Assembly: GCA_023268425.1 (NCBI GenBank)
Contig: JALRFN010000410.1
Location: forward strand, 1-30,520
Length of the DNA stretch: 30,520 bases
Direction of reading: 5' to 3'
Source: Burkholderiaceae bacterium
GTDB taxonomy: Bacteria > Pseudomonadota > Gammaproteobacteria > Burkholderiales > Burkholderiaceae_C
Within the stretch, counting starts at the first letter, position 1; each line of letters starts with the position of its first letter. Positions 23,742 to 30,520 of the stretch are shown here, in pieces. The translations under genes and the position numbers were made by a program. Below the pieces are notes generated by a model. That model did no database searches. It had not been told where the DNA came from and saw only the letters and a list, made by a program, of their open reading frames with translations.

Positions 23742-24949
23742 CTGCCCCAGCCACCGATTCGCCATTGCCCCAGCCCTTGAAGGGCGTGCGCGTGGTGGAG
23801 TTCACGCACATGGTCATGGGCCCCACCTGCGGCATGTTGTTGGCCGACATGGGGGCAGAGGTCATCAAGGTCGAGCCGATTGAGGGCGACGCCACGCGGC
23901 GTTTGCTGGGCGCGGGCTCGGGTTTCTTTCCCATGTTCAACCGCAACAAAAAAAGCATTGCCATCAATTTGCGTGACCCCGAGGGCGCGCAAACGGCGCG
24001 CGATTTGTGCGCCAGCGCTGATGTGGTGGTGGAGAACTTCAAGCCCGGTGCGCTGGCGAAATTTGGTTTGGATCACGCCGCGCTGTCGGCCACCAACGAG
24101 CGCTTGATTTATGTGGCCTGCAAGGGCTTTTTGCCCGGGCCTTATGACCACCGCACGGCCTTGGATGAGGTGGTGCAAATGATGGGCGGCCTGGCCTACA
24201 TGACGGGCCGACCCGGCGACCCCTTGCGCGCGGGCACCAGCGTCAACGACATCATGGGCGGCATGTTCGCCGCCATTGGCGTTTTGGGGGCCTTGATTCA
24301 GCGCGGCATCACCGGCAAAGGCATGGAAGTGCAGTCGGCCTTGTACGAGAACAACGTGTTCTTGATGGGCCAGCACATGCTGCAGTACGCCATGACCGGT
24401 CAGCACCCCAAGCCCATGCCGGCGCGCGACAACCCTTGGGCGGTGTACGACGTGTTCAATGTCGCCGATGGCGAGCAGATCTTTTTGGCCGCCGTCAGTG
24501 ACGGTCAGTGGCGGGTGTTTTGCGAGGTCTTGGGTTTGCAAGATCTGCTGGACCGCCCTGAGTTGGCGACCAACAATGACCGCGTCAAGGTGCGTCCCTG
24601 GTTGCTGGAGACCTTGCGCGCGCGTTTGGCCACGCGCACGGCCAGTGAATTGGCCGCCATCATGGAGCAAGCGGGTTTGCCGTTCGCGCCAATTCGTCGG
24701 CCTGAGGACTTGCTGGACGACCCGCATTTGTTGGCCACGGGCGGTTTGGCCGATGTGCGCGTGACCGATGGCGACAAAGCCGGGCAGGTGGTCAAAGCCA
24801 CTTTGGCACCGTTCACCTTGGCCGGGCAACGCTTGCCCGTGCGCCTGCAGCCGCCACACCTAGCCGAGCATTCCGACGCCATATTGAAAGATTTGGGTTT
24901 TTCCACCGAGCGCATCCAAGCCCTGCACGCGACAGGTGCAGTGGGTTGA
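23738..24949 (+). CDS. Family III CoA-transferase (CaiB/BaiF), second copy
   Basis: A 403-residue enzyme expected to load CoA onto the acid handled by this operon. Family features are GPTCGMLLADMGAEVIKVEP (28-47), NRNKKSIAINL (68-78), VVVENFKPGALAKFGLD (96-112) and the catalytic aspartate D143 in ALDEVVQ followed by MMGGLAYMTG. The C-terminal half has the VQSALYENN and RPEDLLDDPHL segments common in the group. The gene overlaps the lyase gene by 4 bases, so product and substrate probably pass between the two: CoA-transferase makes the CoA ester, lyase cleaves it. It is clearly diverged from the other CoA-transferase of the window at 13158-14351, so this is not a recent duplication. Confidence 0.93.
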   Translation: MTAPATDSPLPQPLKGVRVVEFTHMVMGPTCGMLLADMGAEVIKVEPIEGDATRRLLGAGSGFFPMFNRNKKSIAINLRDPEGAQTARDLCASADVVVENFKPGALAKFGLDHAALSATNERLIYVACKGFLPGPYDHRTALDEVVQMMGGLAYMTGRPGDPLRAGTSVNDIMGGMFAAIGVLGALIQRGITGKGMEVQSALYENNVFLMGQHMLQYAMTGQHPKPMPARDNPWAVYDVFNVADGEQIFLAAVSDGQWRVFCEVLGLQDLLDRPELATNNDRVKVRPWLLETLRARLATRTASELAAIMEQAGLPFAPIRRPEDLLDDPHLLATGGLADVRVTDGDKAGQVVKATLAPFTLAGQRLPVRLQPPHLAEHSDAILKDLGFSTERIQALHATGAVG

Positions 24950-24992
24950 TGGGGCATACAAACACTTTTAACCACAACGACAGGAGACCGTC

Positions 24993-26003
24993 ATGACCAC
25001 CACTACCTTCACCCGCCGCGCCACTTTGAGCGCTGTTGCTGCCGCTGCCTTGGCCGCATGGAGCCCCGCACAAGCGGCGGAACACACCATGCGCATCAGC
25101 CACCAGTTCCCGCCCACACACCACTCGGCGGTCAACATCGCCCAGTTCGCCAAAGATGTCTCTGCGGCCACCCAGGGCAAGGTCGAGGTGCAGATTTTCG
25201 GTGCAGCACAGTTGTACAAGCCCAAGCAACACCACGCCGCCGTGGCCAGCGGCAAGATCGAGTCGGCGATGATTTTGAGCTTCCAGTGGGGCGGCAACAT
25301 CCCCGAGATGAGCGCCACCATCATCCCCTACCTGATGACCAGCGTGGAAAAGCAAAAGAGCTTCGTCAAGGGCTCAGAGGCGTCCAAGTTTTTGGACGCC
25401 AAGATGGACGCCAAAGGGGTCAAGAACATCGCTTGGATCGTCGACACCAACGACGGCATCTTCACCGCCAACCCGCGTGCCTTGGTCAAGCCTGAAGATT
25501 TCCAAGGTCTGAAAATCCGTGGCCTGAACAAGATGTTTGACGCGGGTCTGGCGGCCATGGGCGCCACACCTGTGTCCATGCCGGGCTCTGAGGTCTACCA
25601 AGCGCTGCAAACTGGCGTGATCGATGCCGGCTTCACCGGCGTCAAGGCTGCCAACTCACGCAAGTTCTACGAAATCCAAAAGTACGGCGTGGCCTCCAAC
25701 ATCATCTTGGCTTTTGACAACCTGGTGGTGAACCCGGCTTGGTGGAGTGCCTTGCCCGCCGACATCCGAGGTGCCATCCAAACCGCTGCCGACCAGGCCG
25801 TACAGCGCTCGATTCGCACCGCCAACGGTGTGCCTGCTGAAGACGTCGCGGTGTTGAATGAAAAAGGCATGAAGGCAGTGGCCTTGACCAAGGCGCAAGA
25901 AGACGCCATGGCCGCGGCCATGCAGCCGGCCGTCAAGAAGGCTTTTGTTGAAGAAGCCGGTGCCGACGGCGAAAAGCTGTTGAAACTGCTTGAGCAACTT
26001 TGA
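24993..26003 (+). CDS. TRAP transporter substrate-binding protein, DctP type
   Basis: A 336-residue periplasmic receptor for an organic acid. The N-terminus is a signal peptide with a TRRATL twin-arginine-like start, an alanine-rich core and cleavage near SPAQA-AEH. The family core is visible at KPEDFQGLKIRGLNKMFDAG, where the arginine in KIRG is the usual carboxylate-binding residue, followed by GATPVSMPGSEVYQALQTGVIDA. CAGGAG at 24981-24986 is 6 bases before the ATG. It follows the CoA-transferase by 43 bases and overlaps the DctQ-type gene by one base (TGATG). The ligand is most likely a mono- or dicarboxylate that the lyase/CoA-transferase pair can process. Confidence 0.94.
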   Translation: MTTTTFTRRATLSAVAAAALAAWSPAQAAEHTMRISHQFPPTHHSAVNIAQFAKDVSAATQGKVEVQIFGAAQLYKPKQHHAAVASGKIESAMILSFQWGGNIPEMSATIIPYLMTSVEKQKSFVKGSEASKFLDAKMDAKGVKNIAWIVDTNDGIFTANPRALVKPEDFQGLKIRGLNKMFDAGLAAMGATPVSMPGSEVYQALQTGVIDAGFTGVKAANSRKFYEIQKYGVASNIILAFDNLVVNPAWWSALPADIRGAIQTAADQAVQRSIRTANGVPAEDVAVLNEKGMKAVALTKAQEDAMAAAMQPAVKKAFVEEAGADGEKLLKLLEQL

Positions 26004-26587
26004 TGCATCCTGCTCCCAGTGGGCAAGCCAGCGGCACTGAGCCGCTGGCCTTGCAGATTTACAGCCGTTGGGTGCAGCGGCTGACGACAGCGGCCCAAAT
26101 GCTGTCGGCATTGGGCATCTTGTTCTCGCTGGTGGCCATTGGCGCGGCGGTGGTGTTGCGTTATGTCTTCAACGCCGCGCCGGTGTGGGTCGACGAGCTG
26201 GTTGGCTTCACGCTGGTGGCGGTGGTGCTGCTGGGGGCGGCAGCCAGTTTGCGCCACGGCGAGCACATCGCGGTTGATTTGATCTTCACGCGACTGGGCC
26301 CGGTGGGCCGTCGCCGCATGGTCTTGTGGTCAGCCTTGGCCACCTTGGCGGTGGCTGTGCTGTTGGCGGTCAATGGTTATTCGGCGATTGCGCTGGCCAA
26401 GATGCTGGGCTTGCTCAGTGAGGGCTACCTGGAATGGCCGGTGTGGATCTTGATGCTGCTGTTGCCCGCCGGCGGCGTGCTGTTGGGCTTGGCTGCGATT
26501 GAGGTGGGTTGGCGTGCTTGGTGCGGCGTGCCGCTGGCGCCAGGGCACGAACACGGGGACGCTGTCGAACAGCGCGATGACGCATGA
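26003..26587 (+). CDS. TRAP transporter small membrane subunit, DctQ type
   Basis: A 194-residue inner-membrane protein with four hydrophobic segments, the usual DctQ plan. The VLRYVFNAAPVWVDELVGF stretch after the first segment matches the family's conserved RY.F....W..E region, and the RHGEHIAVDLIF segment follows. The start is the ATG at 26003, overlapping the DctP stop (TGATG); a TTG one codon earlier is unlikely. It ends in an ATGA overlap with the DctM-type gene. With that protein it forms the sodium-driven permease. Confidence 0.92.
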   Translation: MHPAPSGQASGTEPLALQIYSRWVQRLTTAAQMLSALGILFSLVAIGAAVVLRYVFNAAPVWVDELVGFTLVAVVLLGAAASLRHGEHIAVDLIFTRLGPVGRRRMVLWSALATLAVAVLLAVNGYSAIALAKMLGLLSEGYLEWPVWILMLLLPAGGVLLGLAAIEVGWRAWCGVPLAPGHEHGDAVEQRDDA

Positions 26588-27864
26588 CGATTGCCTTGTT
26601 TTTCCTCGGCTTGCTGTTGCTGTTGTTCACTGGCTTGCCGATTTTTGCCGGCCTGACCTTGTTTGGTGCCAGCGTGCTGTACCTGACACAAGGTGGCGTC
26701 GGCGCGGTGGCGGAAACCATTTTTGTCGAGTTGAACCACTACCTGTTGGTGGCCATTCCGCTGTTTGGCTTCATGGCGCACGTGATGATTCGCGGGCGCA
26801 TCGTGGATGACCTCTACAACACCGCCTACACCTTCACACGCCACTTGCCGGGTGGCTTGGGCGTGGCGACCATCTTGGCTTGCACGGTCTTTGCCGCCAT
26901 TTCAGGCTCCAGCGTGGCCACGGCCATGACCATTGGCGCGGTGGCGATTCCGCAGATGCTGCGCTTTGGTTATGACCGCCGCACCGCCTACGGCTTGGTG
27001 GCCGCAGGCGGCACGCTGGGCATCTTGATCCCGCCCTCTGGCCCCATGGTGTTGTACGGCGTGACCACCGACACCTCGATTGGCGGCTTGTTCATGGCGG
27101 GTGTGGTGCCCGGCGCCTTGATGGCGGGGGTGTTCATCGCCTGGGCCTTGTTGCGCACCGCCTGGTCGCAGCAAGGCGTGCAACGCGAGCCACGCGCGAC
27201 GCTGCGCGAGATGTGGCAAGCCTTGTTGAAGTCGGCTTGGGCATTTTCTTTGCCGGTGTTTGTCTTGGGTGGCATGTACGCCGGGGTGTTCACGGCCACC
27301 GAAGCGGCGGCGGCGGGTGCGTGGTTGGCTTTGTTTGTGGCCTTGGTGGTGTACCGCAGCATGAAGCTCAAAGACATCTGGGCTTGTGCAATCGACGCCA
27401 GTCGCTTGTCGGCGATGTTGTTCATGATTCTGGCTGGGGCCACGGTGTTTGGCCACGTCTTGACCAAGCTGCGCATCCCGCAACAAATCGTCGAGTCGGT
27501 GATTTCGGCCGATGTGGGCGTGACGGGCTTTTTGTTGATCATGATGGGCCTGATCTTTGTCATGGGCATGTTCTTGGAGTCGATTGCCATCATCCTCATC
27601 ACCACGCCGGTGATCTTGCCCGCGATGATTCACTTGAACATCAACCCCATTTGGTACGGCGTCTTGTTGGTCATCAACTTGGAGTTGGCGCAGATCACGC
27701 CACCCGTGGGCATGAACCTGTTCACCATCAAAGCCATCACCAAAGCGCCGATGGGTGAGATCGTGCGCGGCTCGCTGCCCTATGTGGTGTTGATGTTTGC
27801 GGTCATGGGCTTGGTCATGGCGTGGCCAGACATCGCCTTGTGGTTGCCCCAGCACATGTTCTGA
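26584..27864 (+). CDS. TRAP transporter large membrane subunit, DctM type
   Basis: A 426-residue inner-membrane transporter subunit with about 12 hydrophobic segments. Family landmarks are LFTGLPIFAGL in segment 1, FAAISGSSVATAMTIG at 103-118 and GTLGILIPPSGPMVLYGV at 143-160, followed in the second half by the matching LITTPVILPAMIHL and TPPVGMNLF segments that form the second half of the transport site. It catalyses sodium-coupled uptake of the acid captured by the DctP-type protein. It overlaps the small subunit gene by 4 bases and is followed 8 bases later by the aconitase-family gene, so all are probably one transcript. Confidence 0.95.
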   Translation: MTIALFFLGLLLLLFTGLPIFAGLTLFGASVLYLTQGGVGAVAETIFVELNHYLLVAIPLFGFMAHVMIRGRIVDDLYNTAYTFTRHLPGGLGVATILACTVFAAISGSSVATAMTIGAVAIPQMLRFGYDRRTAYGLVAAGGTLGILIPPSGPMVLYGVTTDTSIGGLFMAGVVPGALMAGVFIAWALLRTAWSQQGVQREPRATLREMWQALLKSAWAFSLPVFVLGGMYAGVFTATEAAAAGAWLALFVALVVYRSMKLKDIWACAIDASRLSAMLFMILAGATVFGHVLTKLRIPQQIVESVISADVGVTGFLLIMMGLIFVMGMFLESIAIILITTPVILPAMIHLNINPIWYGVLLVINLELAQITPPVGMNLFTIKAITKAPMGEIVRGSLPYVVLMFAVMGLVMAWPDIALWLPQHMF

Positions 27865-27872
27865 GTGCGGGC

Positions 27873-29837
27873 ATGAACACCTTGCCTGAAGCGGTCTGCG
27901 GGCCAGTGCTGTTTTTGTGCGCCGATGCTCAGCAGCTTCGCCAGCAGTTGGCCGGCGCCTCGCTGCTGGGGCAAGCGCGCCCGGTGCTGCGCGACGACGT
28001 GTCCACCGACGAGATCATCCCCTTGCCCGCGATGGTGCATTTCGACGCCACCTTGGGTCGCTACCCCTACACGGGCTTGCGCGTGCAGGCACAACACCCG
28101 ATTGGCGACAACGCCATCGCCCAGGCAGGCATTCGGGTGGTGGTGGGCGGCAAGCGTTATGGCAAAGGCAGCTCGCGAGAGCACGCGGTGGTGGCCGAAC
28201 GCAGCGCCGGTGTGCAGTTGGTGATTGCCGAAAGTTTCGAACGCATCTACCGCCAAAACGCCGACAACGTGGGCTTGTGGACCTCCACCGACTTTTCGCT
28301 CTTGGACCAACTCGCCCGTGGTGAGCCGGTGCGGCGAGAGCAAGTGCTGCAAGGCCGCGACCCCTTGGCGCAGCGCATTGTCCAAGCGGGTGGCTTGTTG
28401 GCCTTTGGCCGCCAAGCCCTGCGCCAAGCACAGGCAGTGGCCGCATCGCCCAGCGCGCAAGCACGCACCTTGTTTGAAAAAATCATCGACGCCCACCGCG
28501 TGCAGGTGCCAGGCTTGAGCTTAGATGCAAGCGTGGCGTTTGTGCGCGTGGACCAGCGCTTCATCCACGAGTACTACACCGGCATGATTGACCACCTGTT
28601 GGGCCATGTGCCGGCCGGTGGCTTGCACGAGCCCGCCTCGGTGCTGTGTTTTGAAGACCACCTGAGCTACGTGCACGAAAGCCCGGTGCACGTGAACCAA
28701 GGCTTGCTGCCCTTGGTCAATGGCTTGTCGCAAGCGCATCGCGCCTTTGTGCGCCGCCACGGCTTGACACACCACGGTTACCGCCACGACTTGCCCGCAG
28801 GCGATGCGCGCAACGCAGGCTCCCAAGGCATCTCGCACGCGATGATGACCGAGCGCCATGCCCAGCCAGGCGCCTTGGTCGTGGGCACCGACTCACACAC
28901 GCCACATTTGGGCGCGCTGGGTTGCGTGGCTTTGGGCGTGGGCAGCACCGACATGGCCAACGCCTTGCTCACGGGCGTGGTGCGGGTGCCTTTGGCGCCG
29001 TCTTTGTTGGTGCGTGTGAACGGCGTGTTGCCGCCCGGCGTGATGGCCAAAGACTTGGTCTTGCAGCTGTTGGCGCGTGACGATGTGCGCGCCGGTGCAG
29101 GCGTGGGCAAGGTGTTTGAGTTCACGGGCGCTGCGGTGCAAGCCATGTCGGTGGACGAGCGCGCCACCTTGACCAACATGTGCGCCGAACTGGGGGGCTT
29201 GACGGGCTTGGTCGCGCCCGACGCCGAGACCGAGCGCTTTTTGACCCAGCGGCGCGGTGTGGCACCGGCTGACTTGAGCGTGTGGTGCAGCGACCCTGGT
29301 GCGACTTATGCGCAGGTCATGGACATCGACGCCGCACAGTTGAGCCCATGGGTGGCGCGCCCGGGCGACCCTGGGCAGGGTCTGGCTTTGCAGGCCTTGC
29401 CGGAAGCCGAGCGCCCGCGTGTGGATTTGGCTTATGGCGGCAGTTGCACTGCAGGCAAGCGCAGCGACTTTGACGCCTACCACGCGGTGTTGGCGTGGGC
29501 ACAAGCGCGCGGTTTGCGCTTGGCCGAGGGCACCACTTTGCTGTTGCAGTTCGGCACCGAAGACGTGCAAGCCTATTGCGAAACACAAGGCTACTTGGAG
29601 ACCTTTGCCGCCATGGGCGTGCGGGTGCTTCACCCGGCTTGCGGGGCTTGCGCCAACTGCGGCCCCGGTGTGTCCACGCGCGCCGACCAAGTCACGGTCA
29701 GCGCCATCAACCGCAACTTCCCTGGTCGCAGCGGCCCGGGCCAAGTCTGGTTGGCCAGCCCATACACGGTGGTGGCCAGTGCGCTGGCGGGGCGCTTGTC
29801 GTCTTGGGCGGAATTGCAAAACCTGGTGACCGCCTGA
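27873..29837 (+). CDS. Aconitase-family hydro-lyase, single chain with swivel (LeuD-like) domain first
   Basis: A 654-residue iron-sulfur (de)hydratase. Residues about 1-200 are a LeuD-like swivel domain: DDVSTDEIIP at 41-50 and YGKGSSREHAVVAER at 96-110. Residues about 205-654 are a LeuC-like catalytic part: GTDSHTPHLGALG at 338-350, YGGSCTAGKRSDF with C525, HPACGACANCGPG with C590 and C593 as the CxxC pair (C596 is extra) and NRNFPGRSGPG near 613. These three cysteines are the probable [4Fe-4S] ligands. The start is the ATG at 27873, 8 bases after the DctM stop. In most aconitases and homoaconitases the swivel is at the C-terminus; swivel-first occurs in AcnB, but AcnB's extra N-terminal domain is absent. 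It is last in the TRAP operon and probably hydrates or isomerises the imported acid. Confidence 0.9.
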   Translation: MNTLPEAVCGPVLFLCADAQQLRQQLAGASLLGQARPVLRDDVSTDEIIPLPAMVHFDATLGRYPYTGLRVQAQHPIGDNAIAQAGIRVVVGGKRYGKGSSREHAVVAERSAGVQLVIAESFERIYRQNADNVGLWTSTDFSLLDQLARGEPVRREQVLQGRDPLAQRIVQAGGLLAFGRQALRQAQAVAASPSAQARTLFEKIIDAHRVQVPGLSLDASVAFVRVDQRFIHEYYTGMIDHLLGHVPAGGLHEPASVLCFEDHLSYVHESPVHVNQGLLPLVNGLSQAHRAFVRRHGLTHHGYRHDLPAGDARNAGSQGISHAMMTERHAQPGALVVGTDSHTPHLGALGCVALGVGSTDMANALLTGVVRVPLAPSLLVRVNGVLPPGVMAKDLVLQLLARDDVRAGAGVGKVFEFTGAAVQAMSVDERATLTNMCAELGGLTGLVAPDAETERFLTQRRGVAPADLSVWCSDPGATYAQVMDIDAAQLSPWVARPGDPGQGLALQALPEAERPRVDLAYGGSCTAGKRSDFDAYHAVLAWAQARGLRLAEGTTLLLQFGTEDVQAYCETQGYLETFAAMGVRVLHPACGACANCGPGVSTRADQVTVSAINRNFPGRSGPGQVWLASPYTVVASALAGRLSSWAELQNLVTA

Positions 29838-30008
29838 GCTCTTGCGGGCTGAACGCAGGCAGCTTGGGGGCGTTCAAGCCGGGGTGGCGGCGGGTTTTTG
29901 CATCAATTTTCCTGTTGTGAGCGGGCGCTCACTGATGGCCAACGCCATTGAAATCGAACCCGATCAGTGCGCTTGTCTGCTGGCGCGCACAGCGTGTGTT
30001 GAAGCGGC

Positions 30009-30037
30009 TTGGAGGAACAAGCGCCAGCCCATATACT
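30009..30037 (+). promoter_or_regulatory. Sigma-70-type promoter for imuA
   Basis: TTGGAG (30009-30014) and TATACT (30032-30037) are separated by 17 bases, the optimal spacing. The LexA box begins inside the -10 element, so repressor binding would block RNA polymerase directly. Transcription would start near 30044, leaving a short leader before the ATG at 30062. Confidence 0.65.
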
Positions 30038-30053
30038 GTATAAAAAAACAGTA
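30034..30053. promoter_or_regulatory. LexA (SOS) box
   Basis: The site reads TACTGTAT-AAAAAA-ACAGTA: CTGT at 30036-30039 and ACAG at 30048-30051 with 8 AT-only bases between, the gammaproteobacterial and betaproteobacterial LexA consensus with no mismatch in the conserved arms. It is 8 bases upstream of the ATG of the ImuA-like gene, which is a known SOS-regulated gene in many bacteria. Confidence 0.92.
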
Positions 30054-30061
30054 TTTGAGCC

Positions 30062-30520
30062 ATGAACTTGCCCACCTCCCCCCCTTTTGCTTTGGACGTC
30101 GCGCATGGGTCTGCGGCGATTTGGCGTGCCCATGAAGGCGCCGATGCCACCTCGTTTGAGGTGGTGAGCAGCGCCTACCCCGCCTTGGACGCCGTCTTGC
30201 CCAGCGCCGGCTGGCCTGTGGGGCAGTTGAGCGAAATCCTGTCGCACCAGCCATTGGGGGCCGATTGGCAGTTGGTCTTGCCCGCCGTGTTGGCGCAGCA
30301 GCGCGCGGCTTTGGGTGCGGGGTGTGCGCGCTGGGCGGGCTCGGTGGTGTTGGTCAATCCGGTGCACCCCCCATTTGCACCGACCTGGGCGGCTTGGGGC
30401 TTAGACACCTCGCGTTTGGTGGTCTTGCAGCCGCAGTCGCCACAGGCTGCCGCTTGGGCCACCGAGCAGGCCTTGCGTTGTGCCGACGTGGTGGCCGTCT
30501 TGGCGTGGTTGCCACACGCC
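30062..30520 (+). CDS. imuA: ImuA-like SOS mutagenesis protein, 3' end cut by the window
   Basis: An uninterrupted frame of 153 codons from the ATG at 30062 to the edge of the window. The sequence reads like the N-terminal half of betaproteobacterial ImuA, a RecA/SulA-like accessory of translesion synthesis that works with ImuB and DnaE2. The YPALDAVLPSAGWPVGQLSEIL segment corresponds to the family's f..LD..LPGGGWP.GaltElL, followed by VLVNPVHPPFAPTWAAWGLD (the WV.PP..PYAPAL...GLD region), LVVLQPQSPQAAAWATEQAL and VVAVLAWLP. The Walker A motif of RecA is absent, as is usual for ImuA. A LexA box just upstream fits SOS control. The expected imuB and dnaE2 would lie right of the window. The ribosome binding site is weak (TTGAG). 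Confidence 0.85.
   Translation, partial: MNLPTSPPFALDVAHGSAAIWRAHEGADATSFEVVSSAYPALDAVLPSAGWPVGQLSEILSHQPLGADWQLVLPAVLAQQRAALGAGCARWAGSVVLVNPVHPPFAPTWAAWGLDTSRLVVLQPQSPQAAAWATEQALRCADVVAVLAWLPHA

Noticed and set aside
29851..29899. GAACGC/GCGTTC stem followed by a run of five T, a possible terminator after the aconitase-family gene.
   Set aside because: The loop is 13 bases and the T-run lies about 20 bases past the stem, so it does not fit an intrinsic terminator.
29842..30135. A 97-codon plus-strand frame in the gap before imuA.
   Set aside because: It runs through the promoter and LexA box and overlaps the supported imuA frame in another phase; no homology is apparent.
1..30520. Searched for mobile elements, attachment sites, CRISPR repeats, tRNA and rRNA genes.
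   Set aside because: No transposase, integrase, recombinase or phage protein, no regularly spaced repeats, and no recognisable tRNA or rRNA sequence were seen by reading; a covariance-model scan would be needed to exclude small RNAs.

Overview
The window is GC-rich, densely packed, purely chromosomal-looking bacterial DNA. Gene families, ATGA-type overlaps, codon use and the imuA-type SOS gene at the right edge suggest a betaproteobacterium, probably of the Comamonadaceae (inference; no rRNA or other marker gene is present). I see no tRNA, rRNA, insertion sequence, phage gene, integrase or CRISPR array. Most of the content is uptake and catabolism of small organic acids, peptides or amides, and an unidentified sugar- or lactone-like compound.

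Layout: (1) 1-7552, plus strand: the end of an M20 amidohydrolase, then a peptide/nickel-type ABC importer (binding protein, two permeases, one fused double ATPase) and an amidase, followed at 7642-8559 by a reductase of the ornithine cyclodeaminase/mu-crystallin family. This reads as uptake and hydrolysis of N-acyl amino acids, amides or short peptides. (2) 8627-10343: an Lrp/AsnC regulator divergent from a true ornithine cyclodeaminase, with a clear inverted-repeat operator between them. (3) 10347-14351, minus strand: a Bcr/CflA-like MFS exporter, then a tight three-gene set of family III CoA-transferase, alpha/beta hydrolase and CitE-like lyase. (4) 14821-21604, plus strand: a ribose-type ABC importer in which the second permease is fused to a cytoplasmic strictosidine-synthase/SMP-30 beta-propeller. 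A second, free-standing propeller that has lost the metal-ligand motifs follows, and then the double ATPase. (5) 21795-22718 LysR regulator, divergent from 22794-29837: HMG-CoA-lyase-like enzyme, second family III CoA-transferase, complete TRAP transporter (P, Q, M) and a fused aconitase-family hydratase with the swivel domain first. (6) 30062-end: the start of imuA under a near-perfect LexA box.

The two places most worth attention are the permease-propeller fusion with its degenerate partner in region 4, and the TRAP/hydratase/CoA-transferase/lyase operon in region 5. The latter has all the steps to import a branched dicarboxylate, hydrate or isomerise it, activate it with CoA and cleave it to acetyl-CoA plus a keto acid. 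Regions 3 and 5 hold two CoA-transferase-plus-lyase modules built on unrelated lyase folds.
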